This document shows positions 32,362-45,521 of a stretch of DNA of 64,000 bases, piece by piece; within the stretch, counting starts at the first letter, position 1, and each line of letters opens with the position of its first letter. The notes below the pieces were generated by a model that saw only the letters and a list, made by a program, of their open reading frames with translations, was not told where the DNA came from and ran no database searches. Source of the stretch: Daucus carota subsp. sativus (Eukaryota; Streptophyta; Magnoliopsida; Apiales; Apiaceae). Position numbers and translations under genes: made by a program. The stretch spans positions 39,588,796 through 39,652,795 of the forward strand of contig NC_030386.2 in the NCBI RefSeq assembly GCF_001625215.2. The letters run 5' to 3'.

Positions 32362-33240
32362 GTATTGTATTGTAAGATTTGAATGATATTTCCTTTATCA
32401 TCGCTGTAGTAATTAGGAAGGTTTTATTTTTTGTTATCCCGCTGGTTTATGAATTTCATTCTTACTCATCTTGATTCTTTCTGTCAGCCCAAGTTACGGA
32501 TTTTACTCTTATTCATCTCGAGCTCAAGTTACGAATTTTATTCTTATTCATCTTGATTCCTTTGTCATCAAAATTTACAAATTTCATTTTTATTCATTTC
32601 ATCTTGAGATATATTAAAACGGTTATTATCCGTAAAACATATATAAATAAGATTTTCATATTTTAATTTACCGATTGCATATATCGAGAGACGGAACGAG
32701 GTACCTACTTTAGCACTTGTGTTTGTGTAAATAGTTCAATAACTATTTTTGAAATTTTCATCAAACTGAATAAAAATTTGATATCTAGAAGAATGAAAAT
32801 AGAAATAAATGGGATAGAGTGAAAAATATCAATCATTAAACTTCCAATGATTTTGAATACTTAATTTAGATTTTATGAAATATAGAAAATAAGATTGTAC
32901 CTAATCAAAATTACAAGGAGAATATTAAATTATTTTTATATATTTACATTAAATAAATTTAGAATTGTATAAAATATCCGACTCTACCTGTCTTGTTAAA
33001 AGTTGTTTATCAAATACTATACTCTAAAAGGTTACAAATAATAAATAAAATAATCCAATGGAGAACCATTTTATGATCGACTGGCTAACAAAAATCGTCT
33101 CGGTGAGTGTGCACGCCGGATAAATCCAAAACACAAAAATATACATACACATACAACGCAGTCTGTATCTATATATTTTTTTAATTGATTTTATACACAG
33201 GCGAACAATCACGGAAAGAGGATAGTCCACAGCTGCCACA
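32362..33240. other. Intergenic region and PEX5 promoter
   Basis: It contains loosely repeated TTATTCATCTTGATT units (32460-32610) and AT-rich sequence. A TATATATTT stretch near 33170-33178 could serve the PEX5 promoter. No gene was seen. Confidence 0.45.
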
Positions 33241-33261
33241 ACACAACTAATTTATCAGAGA

Positions 33262-33300
33262 AAGAGAGAGAGCGAGAGAGAGTTGAAGAATCGAGAGAGA
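33262..33300. repeat. GA-rich tract in PEX5 5' UTR
   Basis: GAGA repeats end 5 bp before the PEX5 ATG. GA/CT tracts are common in plant 5' UTRs. A second purine tract is in intron 1 at 33621-33680. Confidence 0.85.
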
Positions 33301-33304
33301 CGAG

Positions 33305-35274
33305 ATGGCGATGCGCGAGCTAGTTTCCGGCGGTGCGGCGTGTGCAGTTCCTGGTTCGTCCTCATCATCGAATCCTCTAGGCGCTCTCGCCAACGCGTTA
33401 ATCGGCTCGTCTTCCAAAACTCAGGTTTGTTTCGCTACTTTTTCGTGTTCAATTTATCGAATTATACTTAGTTTTGTAGTGTTTGATGTGAATTATGATA
33501 ATATGAATTTCCAGTTGTGTAAAGTTGGATAGAACTTAGAAGTTCCGTGAATTTGTTTGTTTTTTCGATGTGGAATTACGGCATAGTATGCTACAGGAGC
33601 TATATCTGTACTATACTAAGAATAATTGGAGAGGGAGGGAGGGAGGGCGGGGGAGGGAGTGAGGGAGAGAGAGAGAGCTTCCTAGTTATACACACGATCA
33701 AATCACAGTTGTAACTTTCTTTCTTCAGATTTTCTCGGCTATTTTTATTTGTTTAATTCATATCCTATGTATTACGTACTAACACATTTATAATATAGTA
33801 TAGTTGTTTTTAGTTTAATTTGTGAATTGGATTGCGGTCAATTTTGTTGGTATGCAATATAGCAGTCATCTGAAAGTTGCTTATTATGTTATTTTGTTAT
33901 GTATGCTGATGATCTTGTGGATGCATCTGATGTTGGCTAGACTATTGTAGTTCTCCTTTTCAGATATTTGATTTTCTTTATTTGATAAGTAATTAACAAT
34001 TGTGTTCTTATGGTTAATTCACTATAGAGTGGGAAGTTTTGGGATAGAGGTTTAAATGTTGTGACTCTTGAATCCTGAAAACATTGCACTTCTTCGGTAA
34101 TGAACGTCTAAATAAAAATCAAGATGTCTCACTTCATGCAGGATATGAAGAATAATTGAATTTTTAACTGCGTCAAGTAATATATATATATATATAGGGG
34201 ATAGTTCAACGAGGAACTCCCTTATCCGAGTAACTGAGTAACTCTGCATCTGAGCCATACACACTACCCTGATGTAACTGCAAACCTTACCCTCATGTAA
34301 CTGCAAAACTTACGCACCTTACGTCAATTCTAAAACACATAGTCACATATATATTTTTTCTATTATTTATTTTATATTACATATTATTAATATTTTTATT
34401 TTGATATCATATTTTTTATGATCCATATTTTAAATATTTTATATAAAAATAATGTTTACAAAGTAGAGAATAAGATGTTCTGTATCTGAAAAACTTAGAA
34501 TAAATTTCATATAAAAAAATATGAAACATAAAAACTGTTAAAAATCAGAGAACACATAATAAAAACTTAAATATATAACACATAAAATACAGAACATGTA
34601 AGAAAAATTTTAAATTTTAAACATTAGACACGGAATTTAATATAAAAAAGCACACAACACAATTGAAATATATACAAAAAATCAATAATTTAAAGAACGG
34701 AACAATGATATATACTGAACACAAAACATTACTACACACCTTTTTTTTTAAACAACAAATATAATATTTTATTTAAAATAGAAAAACTTAAAATTATATT
34801 TTAATATGATACAAGTTACAAATACAGAACATATAAAATACAGAACAAGAACACAAATATACAAACAATACAGTACGGTACACATAAAAACTTTAAAAAT
34901 ACATACTAAAATATAAAATAATATTTTATTTTCTACTATAAAATACAGGACACATAAAAGAATTAAAAATAAGAAAAAATGGATAATTGGAAGTATGTTT
35001 ATAGAATAATTGAAAATACAGAACAAGAAGAAATATAATATTAAATAATACAGAACACTATAATTTTTAGAAAAAATATGTACTGAAACATAGAATATGG
35101 GGAAATAGAAAAAACAGAAAAAAAAATATTAATAACAACATTGATCATAACTGGTGTAAACATGGAATAACCGTCACGTCTCTGTACACCGCGTGAGCTT
35201 CTTATTCATTCATTCAGTTATATATCTAAAGGGTTCCCAAGTTACCAAATGTAGTGGTTACTCACTGAGAAGGC

Positions 35275-35340
<66 letters not shown>

Positions 35341-38300
35341 GTGCAATATCTGATACCCTATGTGGATGTAGTTATTTCATGTTTTTCTGCAATTTGAGCT
35401 TGAACAAGATAATAAATGTAAATATATATATGGGGACTGTTTGAAGGTTATGAAATATGGAAGAGTGCAACAAAGAGTGATGCCCTTTTTTGAAAGCTTT
35501 CCATTATAAGGAAGTGAATAAATTAAAGGAGCTATAATCACTGTAATCAGGCATGGAGGCTGTTGTCTATCATTTGGTTTTGATAATTGTACTAATGGTA
35601 TTAATATATAAAGATGATGAAAGTTGAAAATCTGGATGCACAATATTAAAACCTATAAAGCCCTGTATGTTGGATGGAAAGTTTTTTTAATGGTAACTGG
35701 CCGACGGGGGTAAAAATGTTTTTAGGTTTTGTAAGTACAGTCATGTGATTATCAGTGTGAAGTGCATATAATTTCTGTTCATATCAAGAAAACCGGCCCT
35801 CAGTACTGAGTCCTCTAGGGCAGGGTGTAGTGGGATTGTGAACAGTTATTGTAGTGTCAACGAGAGGGGATCTACAAATAATTTTGCTTCACTTAAATTC
35901 GACCATTTTTTTATAGATCTATGATTTTGCACATAGTAAAAAGAGTTGAGTGGGTCACCTGCTTGCTAGCCCCAAATCAAACTGTACAATATACAAGAGC
36001 ATATGAATAAAAACCTACAAATCCTCTTCTCTATAACCTGAACATCTCGTCAAAAAACCCTCCATCAAAGCTTTAGGTTCTGTACCCATGTCACTACTAA
36101 GAATTTTAACAAAAAAGATGAAATAATATAACCTGCTGTAGCCTGAAATTTTCCAGCAGCTACTATCTAAGCAATAACCAAAGCATCATAAATTTTGATT
36201 ACCAGCGAGATAAGAAAGGTTTTATAACCACTAGGTTGAAATATAAGATTGAATACAAGTGTTTCAGTGCATGAGTGATTAGAAGGCTACCCTTCCAGTG
36301 AAAAGTTATTTTGTGGTTTTATATACACTAATAACTGACTGAATGCAAGTTCAAAAGATTTTTCTCGTGCATGGACTAACTTCTCCTTGATTGCATTGTT
36401 TTATGATATCTGTTGTATCTGAGCAGGAAAGGTTGCAAGAGATTCCTACACAATCCAATGGAATATCTGAGGGCAATTTATATCCAGGAGGTCAGGAGGC
36501 CATTAACGCGCTTCCGGGATCCGAACTTGATCACCTACAGCATCCGAGTAGCCAGGTCTGTTATTTCGTTGGGTGTGTGCATGCATGCTATATTTTTAAT
36601 TGGTCTTCTGGAAGGCTATTCTAATCTTTGGTTTTTACTTTTTATCAGGGATCTGCATTCCTTCATAATTTCCGATCTTCAGATCAGAATCGATTTGCAG
36701 ATGCTTGGGATGACATACAAACTCCTCAAATGCCTCCTTTTCAGGGTAGAAACGGTTTAACTAATTTTCCATTGGAACATACTCGGGTTCAACCAAATTT
36801 AGAAGGTGAAAGGCTTCTATAATTATTAGAAAAAATTATTTTTGCTACTCCTGACCTGTGAATTTACCCCTATTGACACAGTATTTATATCTGTTGTCTC
36901 ATGTCTGTAAGACATCTTCACACTGAAAATTTTAATACATCTCATTTGCTACTTTCAATATAATAGCGTAATTTTTTTTGTCTCTAATTGCAGGACCACC
37001 ACAACGAGTATTATCAAGTTTTCTGCATTCATTTGTCAACAGTGGCCACCAGGGTCTTCCACTCCATCCTACTCAGCTTCCTTCTTTAGGATTGTCTGAA
37101 GGTGATAAAAAATGCATTCGTGACCGTAGTAGTATAATGGCTCGACACATCTTTGCTGACAAGAGCGAGGACTTCCTTAATTCTCAGGTCTGGTACCAAT
37201 TACGAGTGTAGAAAGTTTTTTCTGCTAGTACTGTACATGGAAATAGTTTTCACTTCGGTTATTCAATATAACTTAAGCTCACTTATTCCAAATATGATCT
37301 TTCCATTTAGATGGCAATGCTCCTAGTTTTAACCCAAACAAAAGTAAGAAATCATAATTTATTGGGTGTTAAAGCTGTAGTTCTAATTTACTTCTCAATG
37401 TTTTCTGCTGACAATTTGTCTTTTAACTAGTGAAGTGGGTATCAAAAATATAATACAAACCATATAAAGTTACCATCTTCCCTCCTACGATTTACTGAAA
37501 AAGTCCTTTTTACATTTTTCTCAGGTAAATGCACTATTGTCTTCGTTAGATATTGATACTGATATCCGATCTCGAGGGGGGCCACCGGGAAGATTTCAGG
37601 AGATGGAGGAGTACTGGAATGATTCTCAAGTTATGCAACCTAATCCTCATGCAGCTGATGGATGGATTGCTGAATTTGGCCAAAATAGATTGCAACTCGC
37701 TGACCCTAATGCGTGGGCACACTCATTTGAGAAGCAACATGGTGCTAACGGCTGGGCTTCTGAATTTGAGCATGTATGTATTATTTTAAGATCACAATTA
37801 AGGTTGGCTAGGAAACTTGTTATCCTGATGTCCACGTATTTTTTATTTTTTTAAGTAATATTCTCTGTGGTACACACGTGCACTTGACTTTTCGCGATGG
37901 TACCATCACATTTTTGAATTCTATCTTTGGTAACCATGTACTTACGATTTTCCACATATAATACACTCATGTTATGTAAAACGTAATAGAATTGATTTCA
38001 GATTGTAAAATAAATTGTATATTTGAAATCCTTACTAAAAAATATATAAGATAGACCTTTGAATCATATAAATCAGAGTTAAATTGCGTGAGATATATAT
38101 AAACTTCATAACTGAACTTTGATCATTTATATCTCACTTAGTTTGACTCCGGTTTATATGATTTAAAAGTCTATTTCATGTAGTTTTTTACAAAGATTTC
38201 AAATATTCAATTTATTTTACAATCTGAAATTGATTCTATTAAATTTTACATAACATGAGGGTATTATATGCGGAAAACCATAAGTACAGGGTTACCAGAG

Positions 38301-41300
38301 ATATAAGTAAAAAATATGATGGTACTATCAGGAAAAGTCAATTCCAAAAGTGTACCATGGAGAATATCTCCTTTTAATGATTTTGGGCGCTCACTAAAAA
38401 AAACATTGGCACTAAAATTAGTTTGTTAAGAACTTGGTTGTGGTGGTGGTGCTGCATATCTATTATAAATACTTGGGAAAACTCTGCAATCACAATATTG
38501 ATTCCTTCTAAGCATACACTCGTAGATATACAAGTGCGCAGGCAAATACGCTGGAACGGCCTAAAGTAAATTAAGCCCTCCGGTACCTTAAATTTAGAAG
38601 AACCCTTTTTGAGCTAATTACTTGGAAGCATCATTTCAATTTTGACTGCTAAGTCAATAAGCAGTCCATCCGTGTGTTGCTTTTCTTCTCCCTCCCGTCA
38701 TGACTCTATTATCCAAGGAACTATGTTCTTTTTATGTGGGGTTTTATTAGCAGTTTTCCAGCACTATCTATCAAATAATTAGAATAAAAAATTTATATAT
38801 CAAAGGCACTTGTAAATCTATACCAACAGCAATCATGACCAAAGAACACAGTTCTACAAGAATTATCGAGTACACAATGTCTGATGACTTTGGCTTCTTT
38901 TGTAATACCACAACAACTGCTAACAGGTATTCTCTACCATTGTTAAGAAATCGTTCCTTTGATCATCATTCATCATCTATTCTTCTCTTATTCATTTGTT
39001 AATTTGCTTTCCTTCATATACCCTGGCCCTAATTTCAATCCCAGTGTTTTCCTATTTTATATTTACTCCTAATGTCAATAGTAAACAGTCGTTTGACCTT
39101 TCTAGTCGATTTCAAAAGTCTACAATTTTTGAATTGATATGTTCCTTTGATGTCTTAAATGTGATATTTTTAGTGTTAACTCTTCACTAATGTCATTAAA
39201 TTAGTTCTATGTTATTGACTTGAAAAAGCACTCCAGAAATACACATTAAGGTGGAAAAGAAATAACCCTTTTATTTAATAATTACAGGAACAGTCTCAAC
39301 TTACATCATATGATCATATGAGAGGTGCAAGCATTCCAAACTTAGCTGCTATGGAGCAGACTCGTATGCTGGCACACACTCTAGCTCAAAATGACGACCC
39401 CAAGTTTCAGGTTATTAAGCTACTATGTTTTGTGTTCCATTTTTTTTGGCCCTATTTCTTGGTGCCATGAATACAAAATATCGTTAATTATGCATCATAA
39501 AAGAAGGATGAAGTTAATCAAAAGATATTAAATGCTTGTATGAGAGTGGAAAAACTTTGATTCTTTTTTTGCAGCAACCAAAATTTCTATTTTACATGAT
39601 TCTGGATTTAATTGTACTATGTTGTTCTGGAGTGAATACCTCTGTATGCATCTTAATTGTTGTTTATGCTGACTTTACTATTGTTTTTCCATTTCCCTTG
39701 TCTCTATTGTTCTATGGAATGCAGAATTCGAAGTTTCTCCGGTTTTTGTCAAAGATGAGTCAAGGAGATTTCAATATGGATGAAAATCAATTTAGGCCAC
39801 CTGTAATCTCTGCACCTGGAGACTGGGCAACTGAATATCAACAACAGTATAATAAAGGTCAATCATGGGCTGACCAGTTTGCACATGAGGAGGCAAGTAG
39901 ATTTTAATCTTTGTAGCTTCTGTTCAGTTGATATTTACACCTGTTGTAAATGCTTTGAGTTGCCTGAATAATCCTAAATAGGAGAGGCTAAATCAAATAA
40001 TCATGATTTGCATAATTGCAATATGCTTTTACTTTCCATAATATATTATTCTATGCAGTGCCACAAAATGTATTTATATTTTGAATTTTTGGTCCTCCGA
40101 TCAACGCTATAAGTTAGGTTGACAGTTGGATTAGTGGTTAATATGTTTCAGTGCACTATCATAAGCGCACAAGATGCTGACAATGCTCCTGTGCAAGTAG
40201 GTTGTAGTTCATGAACTGAACAAGTCCCCCTTAACATCAAACTCCTCGAGGAATAGGCTTAAATTTGTTGTCAGAGCACTTAACGCAAAAGTAGGAAAAG
40301 CTACACAAATTAAAGATCTGGGAAGTCTGGTATAAGTTCTGTAGTCATCCTTGTGAATCCAACTAGGGGTGGCAATATCAGACCCGATCCAATCCGCAAC
40401 CCGATTTACAGAGACAAAACCCCGAAGTGACCCGAAAATCACCCGATTGACCCGAAATGGACCTGAAATTAGAATTTCATTTCTAAAAATTTTAATTTTC
40501 AGTTTTATTCAATTTTAAGTGAATTTAGCTTGACCGAAATCGACCCGATTGCTGACACGAACACGATCTGTTACCCGAAATTGCCACCCCTAAATACAAC
40601 TAAGCTGTCACTTTCTTTAGTTGCGTACTTTTCCCCTTCTGCTTCTATATTCGTTCTTTGGTTACTGAGAAGCATTTATGTCAATTTTTTTTATGATCAT
40701 TTATAAGCATAGTCTTCATTTAATAAATTAGCGTTAAATGTTAAAAAATTCTTATTCAGTCCAGATTGTTTATATAAATATTTCCTGAAGAAAGTGTTTT
40801 TTTTATCTCAATTATGGCTGCAGCTTGCTCATGCACCTGAGGCGTGGGCCAATGAATTCAGCACTAAACATGGGCCGGTTAATGATCAGTGGGTTGATGA
40901 ATTTTCCAAGCTAAATGTTCAAGATTGGGCGGATGAATTTGGAGATCAAATGGGTAAAGGAGTATTGGGAGACAGTTCTGCTGATAACTGGGCTGATGCT
41001 TATGATGAGTATGTCTACTTGATTTCAAAGTGTTCCTAGGGCAGGCTTATTTAAGAAAATTCTCTGGAGTTCCTCGGTCCATCTATTCTCATATGAATTT
41101 CACCAGTTTGTTAGATTATAACTTATTAGTAAATAGTTATTTAACTTTTCCCCCCCATTCCTTCAATCTATCTTGGAAATAAAGTTGGGAAGATTCTCTG
41201 TTAGTTATATTGCAAAATCCAGGGTTGCAACCGCCTCCACTACAACGCGTGTATAAGACGTGTGCTAGTGGTCTCCTGTGGGATTTAAATTCAAAATTGC

Positions 41301-41591
41301 TCCTTTTCTGCTTCCAGCTTACCTAATCTGAGACACCCCTTTGGGGATGGTTTCTCAGTTACCCCTCCCCTTGTCTATAAATTTAGGCTGAGTGGTTTCA
41401 GACTGGGATTGTTACTACTTACTAGCTACCTTAAGTGGTGGTGAACCAGTATGGTTGTTTTTCCTTCTGTTGTCTTGTGGAGTGACATTTATCAGTTTGT
41501 GATTAACTGATAATTACTTTTGCTAGTAATGAGGTGAATAATGTCCCTTGTTAATATCATCTTTATGATTGTGGAATTGCTCTAAGTTATC

Positions 41592-41623
<32 letters not shown>

Positions 41624-44600
41624 GCGTTTTTTAATGCAAACAATTTTCTGAAACTAATCAACAGGTACGTGAATGAGCAAGCAACTGCCAAACAGCGATC
41701 AGAAGCTTCTAGAGGGGTCTATGTCTTTTCAGATTTAAATCCATATGTTGGTCATCCTAATCCTATGAAAGAAGGTCAAGAACTGTTTCGCAAGGGGTTA
41801 TTAAGTGAAGCAGTGCTTGCTTTGGAGGCAGAGGTTCTGAAGAATCCTGACAATGCTGAAGGTTGGAGGTTACTTGGCATAGCAAATGCTGAGAATGATG
41901 ATGATCAGCAGGTCAGTATGTCATATCAAATGTACATACACCTCATGAATGTCTTGTAATATAATTATTCTAGCAGAACCATCTACATGAGATTTCAGGG
42001 TCGGACACCTGTGTATAAACATGTAGTTATGCTTTATTATTATTTTTATTTTGATGTCAGCTTATGATTTCATATGTTAGATGATTCAAATTCGGGGATT
42101 TTTTATTTATTTTTTTGGTTTTTCTTCATCAGTTCATCTTCAGTTGTTTATTTTCCTGTTCTTTTGTTGAAAATATGCTTTTGACAGGCTGATGTTTGCA
42201 TATAATAAAGGATTTAAATTTTAAAAATAATTATTTTCTTCATCAGTTTGTCTTCAGTTGCATATTTTACTGTTCTTATGTAAAAAATATGCTTTTGACA
42301 GGCTATTGCATCTATGATGCGCGCACAAGAGGTCGATCCAACTAACCTCGAAGTCCTTCTAGCTCTTGGAGTAAGCCATACAAATGGTAAGTGGTACTAC
42401 CTTTGCCGATGTAAATTAGAAACTGGTAATTGCTCGTGACAGCAGTTTCAAATGCCGAATTTGTAGTAGTTCTTAGAAATTTTTGAATTGCTACAGACTA
42501 TCATTATAGAACTATTGCTCCTACCTTTCTCCAAAATATGTTTTATCATTTATGATTTATGTGAATTTTGATTTTTGCACGGATATTTTCAACTTCTAGT
42601 TTTTTTTTTGTATTTACTTTGTTCCTGCTAGTCATATCTAGACTTTCCTTTTTTTAGAGCAAAGGTCAGTTTGCAAGAAATTCAAATGCTAACACAAGCC
42701 TCCACCGAGACTATCTTTTTGGGTCATCTTTTATTAATTAAGAAAGAGGACATGAAACATGATTCGTGTTAGGTCACGTGGATATAAGCATTGCGTTTAC
42801 CCAAAACACAGCGTGCCTTGTTTTATAATCGAGGACACGAATAGCTAGGGGGATAAATAGCTAGATAATAAATTCCTCTCACCATTATGCCAAAGACAAT
42901 AATAATAACTTTACCTCCTTGCTAGAGCAACACAGGGAAATCAGTAGATCTAGAATTACTGATTGATGTATTTACAGTATCTATAGCTTAAACTTTTGGG
43001 TGGCGGAATTTTACACTGTCCATGTGCTTAAACATTCTATAATTTGTTGTCCTAAGATGTTACAGATTGTTTTATTGCCTTACTGATAAAAAGTGATGAC
43101 TGGTCATCTTTGTAAATATCAGAGTTGGAACAGCAAGCTGCATTGAAGTACTTGTATAGTTGGCTAAGTCATCATCCGAAGTATAGCACTATTGCGCCTC
43201 CAGAACTGTTTGAATCTCTGTATTATGCAGATGTAAGTATTTTTGTATAAGTAGCAGTAGAACTCTCTCTCCCTCCCCCTCTCCCTCTCCCTCTCAATAT
43301 ATATTATAGGCATAGACATATACGTATGTATATTATATTGTAACTGCTTTGGAGTTGATGCAAGTAAAGTGGTCATTGCTTAGATATTTAGGGGTCCACT
43401 TGGGTCATTAGGTGAAAGACATGAACTCATCGTAGACCTATGAATTCTTGGTAGCTTGCTGCATGTAAATCTTGACATTACTCTAACTGTGCTTATTTGT
43501 GTGTATTTTAATGTTATTTTCCCCAATGTATGACTAACCATTGCCTATTGAGGCTGCTCCTTAATTTCTACGAAATTAATCATTGTCAAAGAGCCACCAG
43601 GTTTAGATGCAAGGAAAACAGATTGGTAAGAATTACGATCTGCTGTTATAGTTATAAATCAGCATCCGGGTATTTAAAGTTCCACAAGAAACTAGAAGTA
43701 AAATAGCCTAGTTTGCTGCGCATGCACTTATACCTATTTGTCTGTTAGTGCTTATGCCTGCGTATCTTTCAATTTGAAGTCCTCTGCCAAGAGTAAGAAC
43801 AAGCTTCCTAGCAAAGCTGGGCACACCCACAAATGAGCCTGAGTTCATCAGTTTATCAGCTCATAAAGTAACAGTAGTTAGAACCACATACCACACAGAA
43901 GCCTTGAGGCCCTGGATTTTGAATATGTGAAACTAAGCGACTTGAAAGAGATATAGTTCTTTCAAAGAAAATAATCCATCATGCATAACTAGACCAAACA
44001 TATAAAGTATACTTACGCTGGCTCTTGATCGACCTTTTCAGCAATACTAAGATTGAGATTCCATCACAGTTATGGACCTAAATTATGGATCATCATGCAA
44101 TGTAAGAAATATATATATGATATCTAGAGAGAAATGATCATCTCATAAGATATCCTCTGAAAACTGAAACTTGACAACATTTCAACCTGCAGCTATTTCC
44201 TATATGGACCCTTAATTCACTTTTCTGTTTGTTTTTACATTAAAGGTTTCGAGATGTTTCAACGATGCTGCTAAAATGGCACCTGAAGATGCTGATGTCC
44301 ACATTGTACTTGGTGTTTTATACAACTTATCCAGAGAATATGACAAAGCCATTGAATCCTTTAAGACAGCATTGGAACTCAAGCCACGTGATTACTCCCT
44401 ATGGAACAAACTTGGTGCAACACAAGCAAATAGTGTTCAGAGTGCTGATGCAATATTGGCATATCAACAGGTATATTTTGTGTGTGTGTGTGTGTGCGCG
44501 CACCAAAATAAAGGATCACTGAAGAACCTTAAAAGGTTTTGATGTGTGTACACGATATTTAACAATGCAAATGAGGATAATAGAGAAGCACATACAACCT

Positions 44601-44685
44601 AAAGCAATAGTCAAACATTAGTAAATTCACCATTTACTACTTCTGTTTTAAAAAATTATTTGCAATTGGGTTTCTTTGGCTAGGC

Positions 44686-44724
<39 letters not shown>

Positions 44725-45521
44725 TTTTTTTGGTTAATTAGCCACCCGTTTCTTTAAAGTTCAAACTCATGACTGGAAGAAAGTAATATATAAGATGTTA
44801 AGGAAACATTTATTGAATTCTGCAACTTTTATTAATTTATGTTGCTTTGACTTTGATTCAGGCATTAGATATAAAGCCTAACTATGTCCGTGCATGGGCA
44901 AACATGGGTATCAGTTATGCTAATCAGGTATCTTCTTCATTGCTTATCTGTGCTCTACATTTACCTGACAGAATTATACTTTTTAGCACGTATTATAACT
45001 CAATTGGAATTAATTAGGTGCTTGCTTCAGCCTAGTAATGTTTAACTGTTAGTGAATTCTCGAATATTTAAAATCATTTTCTGTTTTATTGTATCATATT
45101 ATTAGTTCCTGTATACAAAACCCACAGATGCAAAATGGCCACCATATTAAAAATACCATGTATAAGTTTTACAAAAAGTTGAGTGCTTGGTTAATATATT
45201 CCAGCTTAATAGTAAATGTTTCGATTTGAAGACTAATGTAATGTATCCATTCAGGGCATGTATGAGGACTCGATCCGTTATTATGTCCGGGCCCTTGCCA
45301 TGAATCCAAAAGCAGATAATGCCTGGCAATATTTGAGAATTTCTTTGAGGTAAGTTAACTGAGGGAGGGAGTTTTTTTTTGTGTGTATATGTAATCGCCT
45401 ATTATTAGACATTAGATAATCTATGTCCTCGTTCATTTGTAGCTGTGCTTCAAGAAATGACATGCTGGACGCCTGTGATGCTCGCAATCTCGATGTTCTC
45501 CAGAAAGAGTTTCCTTTGTAA
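33305..45521 (+). CDS. PEX5: PEX5, peroxisomal targeting signal 1 receptor (743 aa, 15 exons)
   Basis: Exons: 33305-33424, 36427-36555, 36649-36805, 36994-37187, 37525-37773, 39288-39410, 39725-39892, 40824-41008, 41665-41911, 42302-42386, 43123-43232, 44246-44470, 44862-44927, 45255-45349, 45443-45521; all junctions keep frame. PEX5 binds SKL-type C-terminal signals in the cytosol, docks at PEX14/PEX13 and is recycled by ubiquitination. The N terminus MAMRELVSGGAAC holds the conserved Cys13 used for export. The N-terminal half has a series of pentapeptide WxxxF/Y motifs that bind PEX14 (WIAEF, WAHSF, WASEF, WATEY, WADQF, WANEF, WVDEF, WADEF, WADAY). The C-terminal half (about 476-715) is the TPR domain, including HIVLGVLYNLSREYDKAIES and ANMGISYANQGMYEDSI. 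Length is close to Arabidopsis PEX5 (728). Exon 7 ends GAG/GCAAGT, a GC donor that the frame requires. Introns are swollen by transposons and homopolymers. Confidence 0.97.
34197..35277. mobile_element. AT-rich insertion with TATATATAGGGG inverted ends in PEX5 intron 1
   Basis: The segment starts GGGGATAG after a TA run and ends GGCCCC before a much longer TA run (35279-35338), so the ends form inverted TATATATAGGGG. The ends also share a loose GAG/AAC pattern. The interior is over 1 kb of A-rich sequence with many ACAGAACA and AAATACAGAA units. It looks like a non-autonomous transposon inserted into a TA microsatellite; family not assigned. Confidence 0.5.
35279..35338. repeat. (TA)n microsatellite
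   Basis: About 29 uninterrupted AT units in PEX5 intron 1, at the right edge of the AT-rich insertion. Confidence 0.97.
37858..38367. mobile_element. Long inverted-repeat element in PEX5 intron 5
   Basis: Left end ATATTCTCTGTGGTACAC and right end GTGTACCATGGAGAATAT are inverted. The arms continue inward for over 200 bp (for instance TTACATAACATGAG near the right against CTCATGTTATGTAA on the left). No clear target duplication was found, so MULE type is only likely. When transcribed as intron it would form a long hairpin. Confidence 0.75.
40364..40592. mobile_element. Small hAT element (229 bp) in PEX5 intron 7
   Basis: Ends TAGGGGTGGCAAT and ATTGCCACCCCTA are perfect inverted repeats of a common plant hAT terminus. 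Flanks AATCCAAC and AATACAAC give an 8-bp target duplication with one mismatch. The interior repeats GACCCGA units in both directions. Confidence 0.9.
41595..41623. repeat. C29 homopolymer in PEX5 intron 8
   Basis: An uninterrupted C run followed by GCGTTTTTT, about 40 bp before the acceptor of exon 9. Confidence 0.95.
43263..43296. repeat. CT-rich microsatellite in PEX5 intron 11
   Basis: CTCTCTCTCC and CCCTCTCCCTCTC units about 30 bp after the exon 11 donor. Confidence 0.9.
44687..44723. repeat. C37 homopolymer in PEX5 intron 12
   Basis: A long uninterrupted C run followed by GTTTTTTT, similar in context to the run at 41595-41623. Confidence 0.95.
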
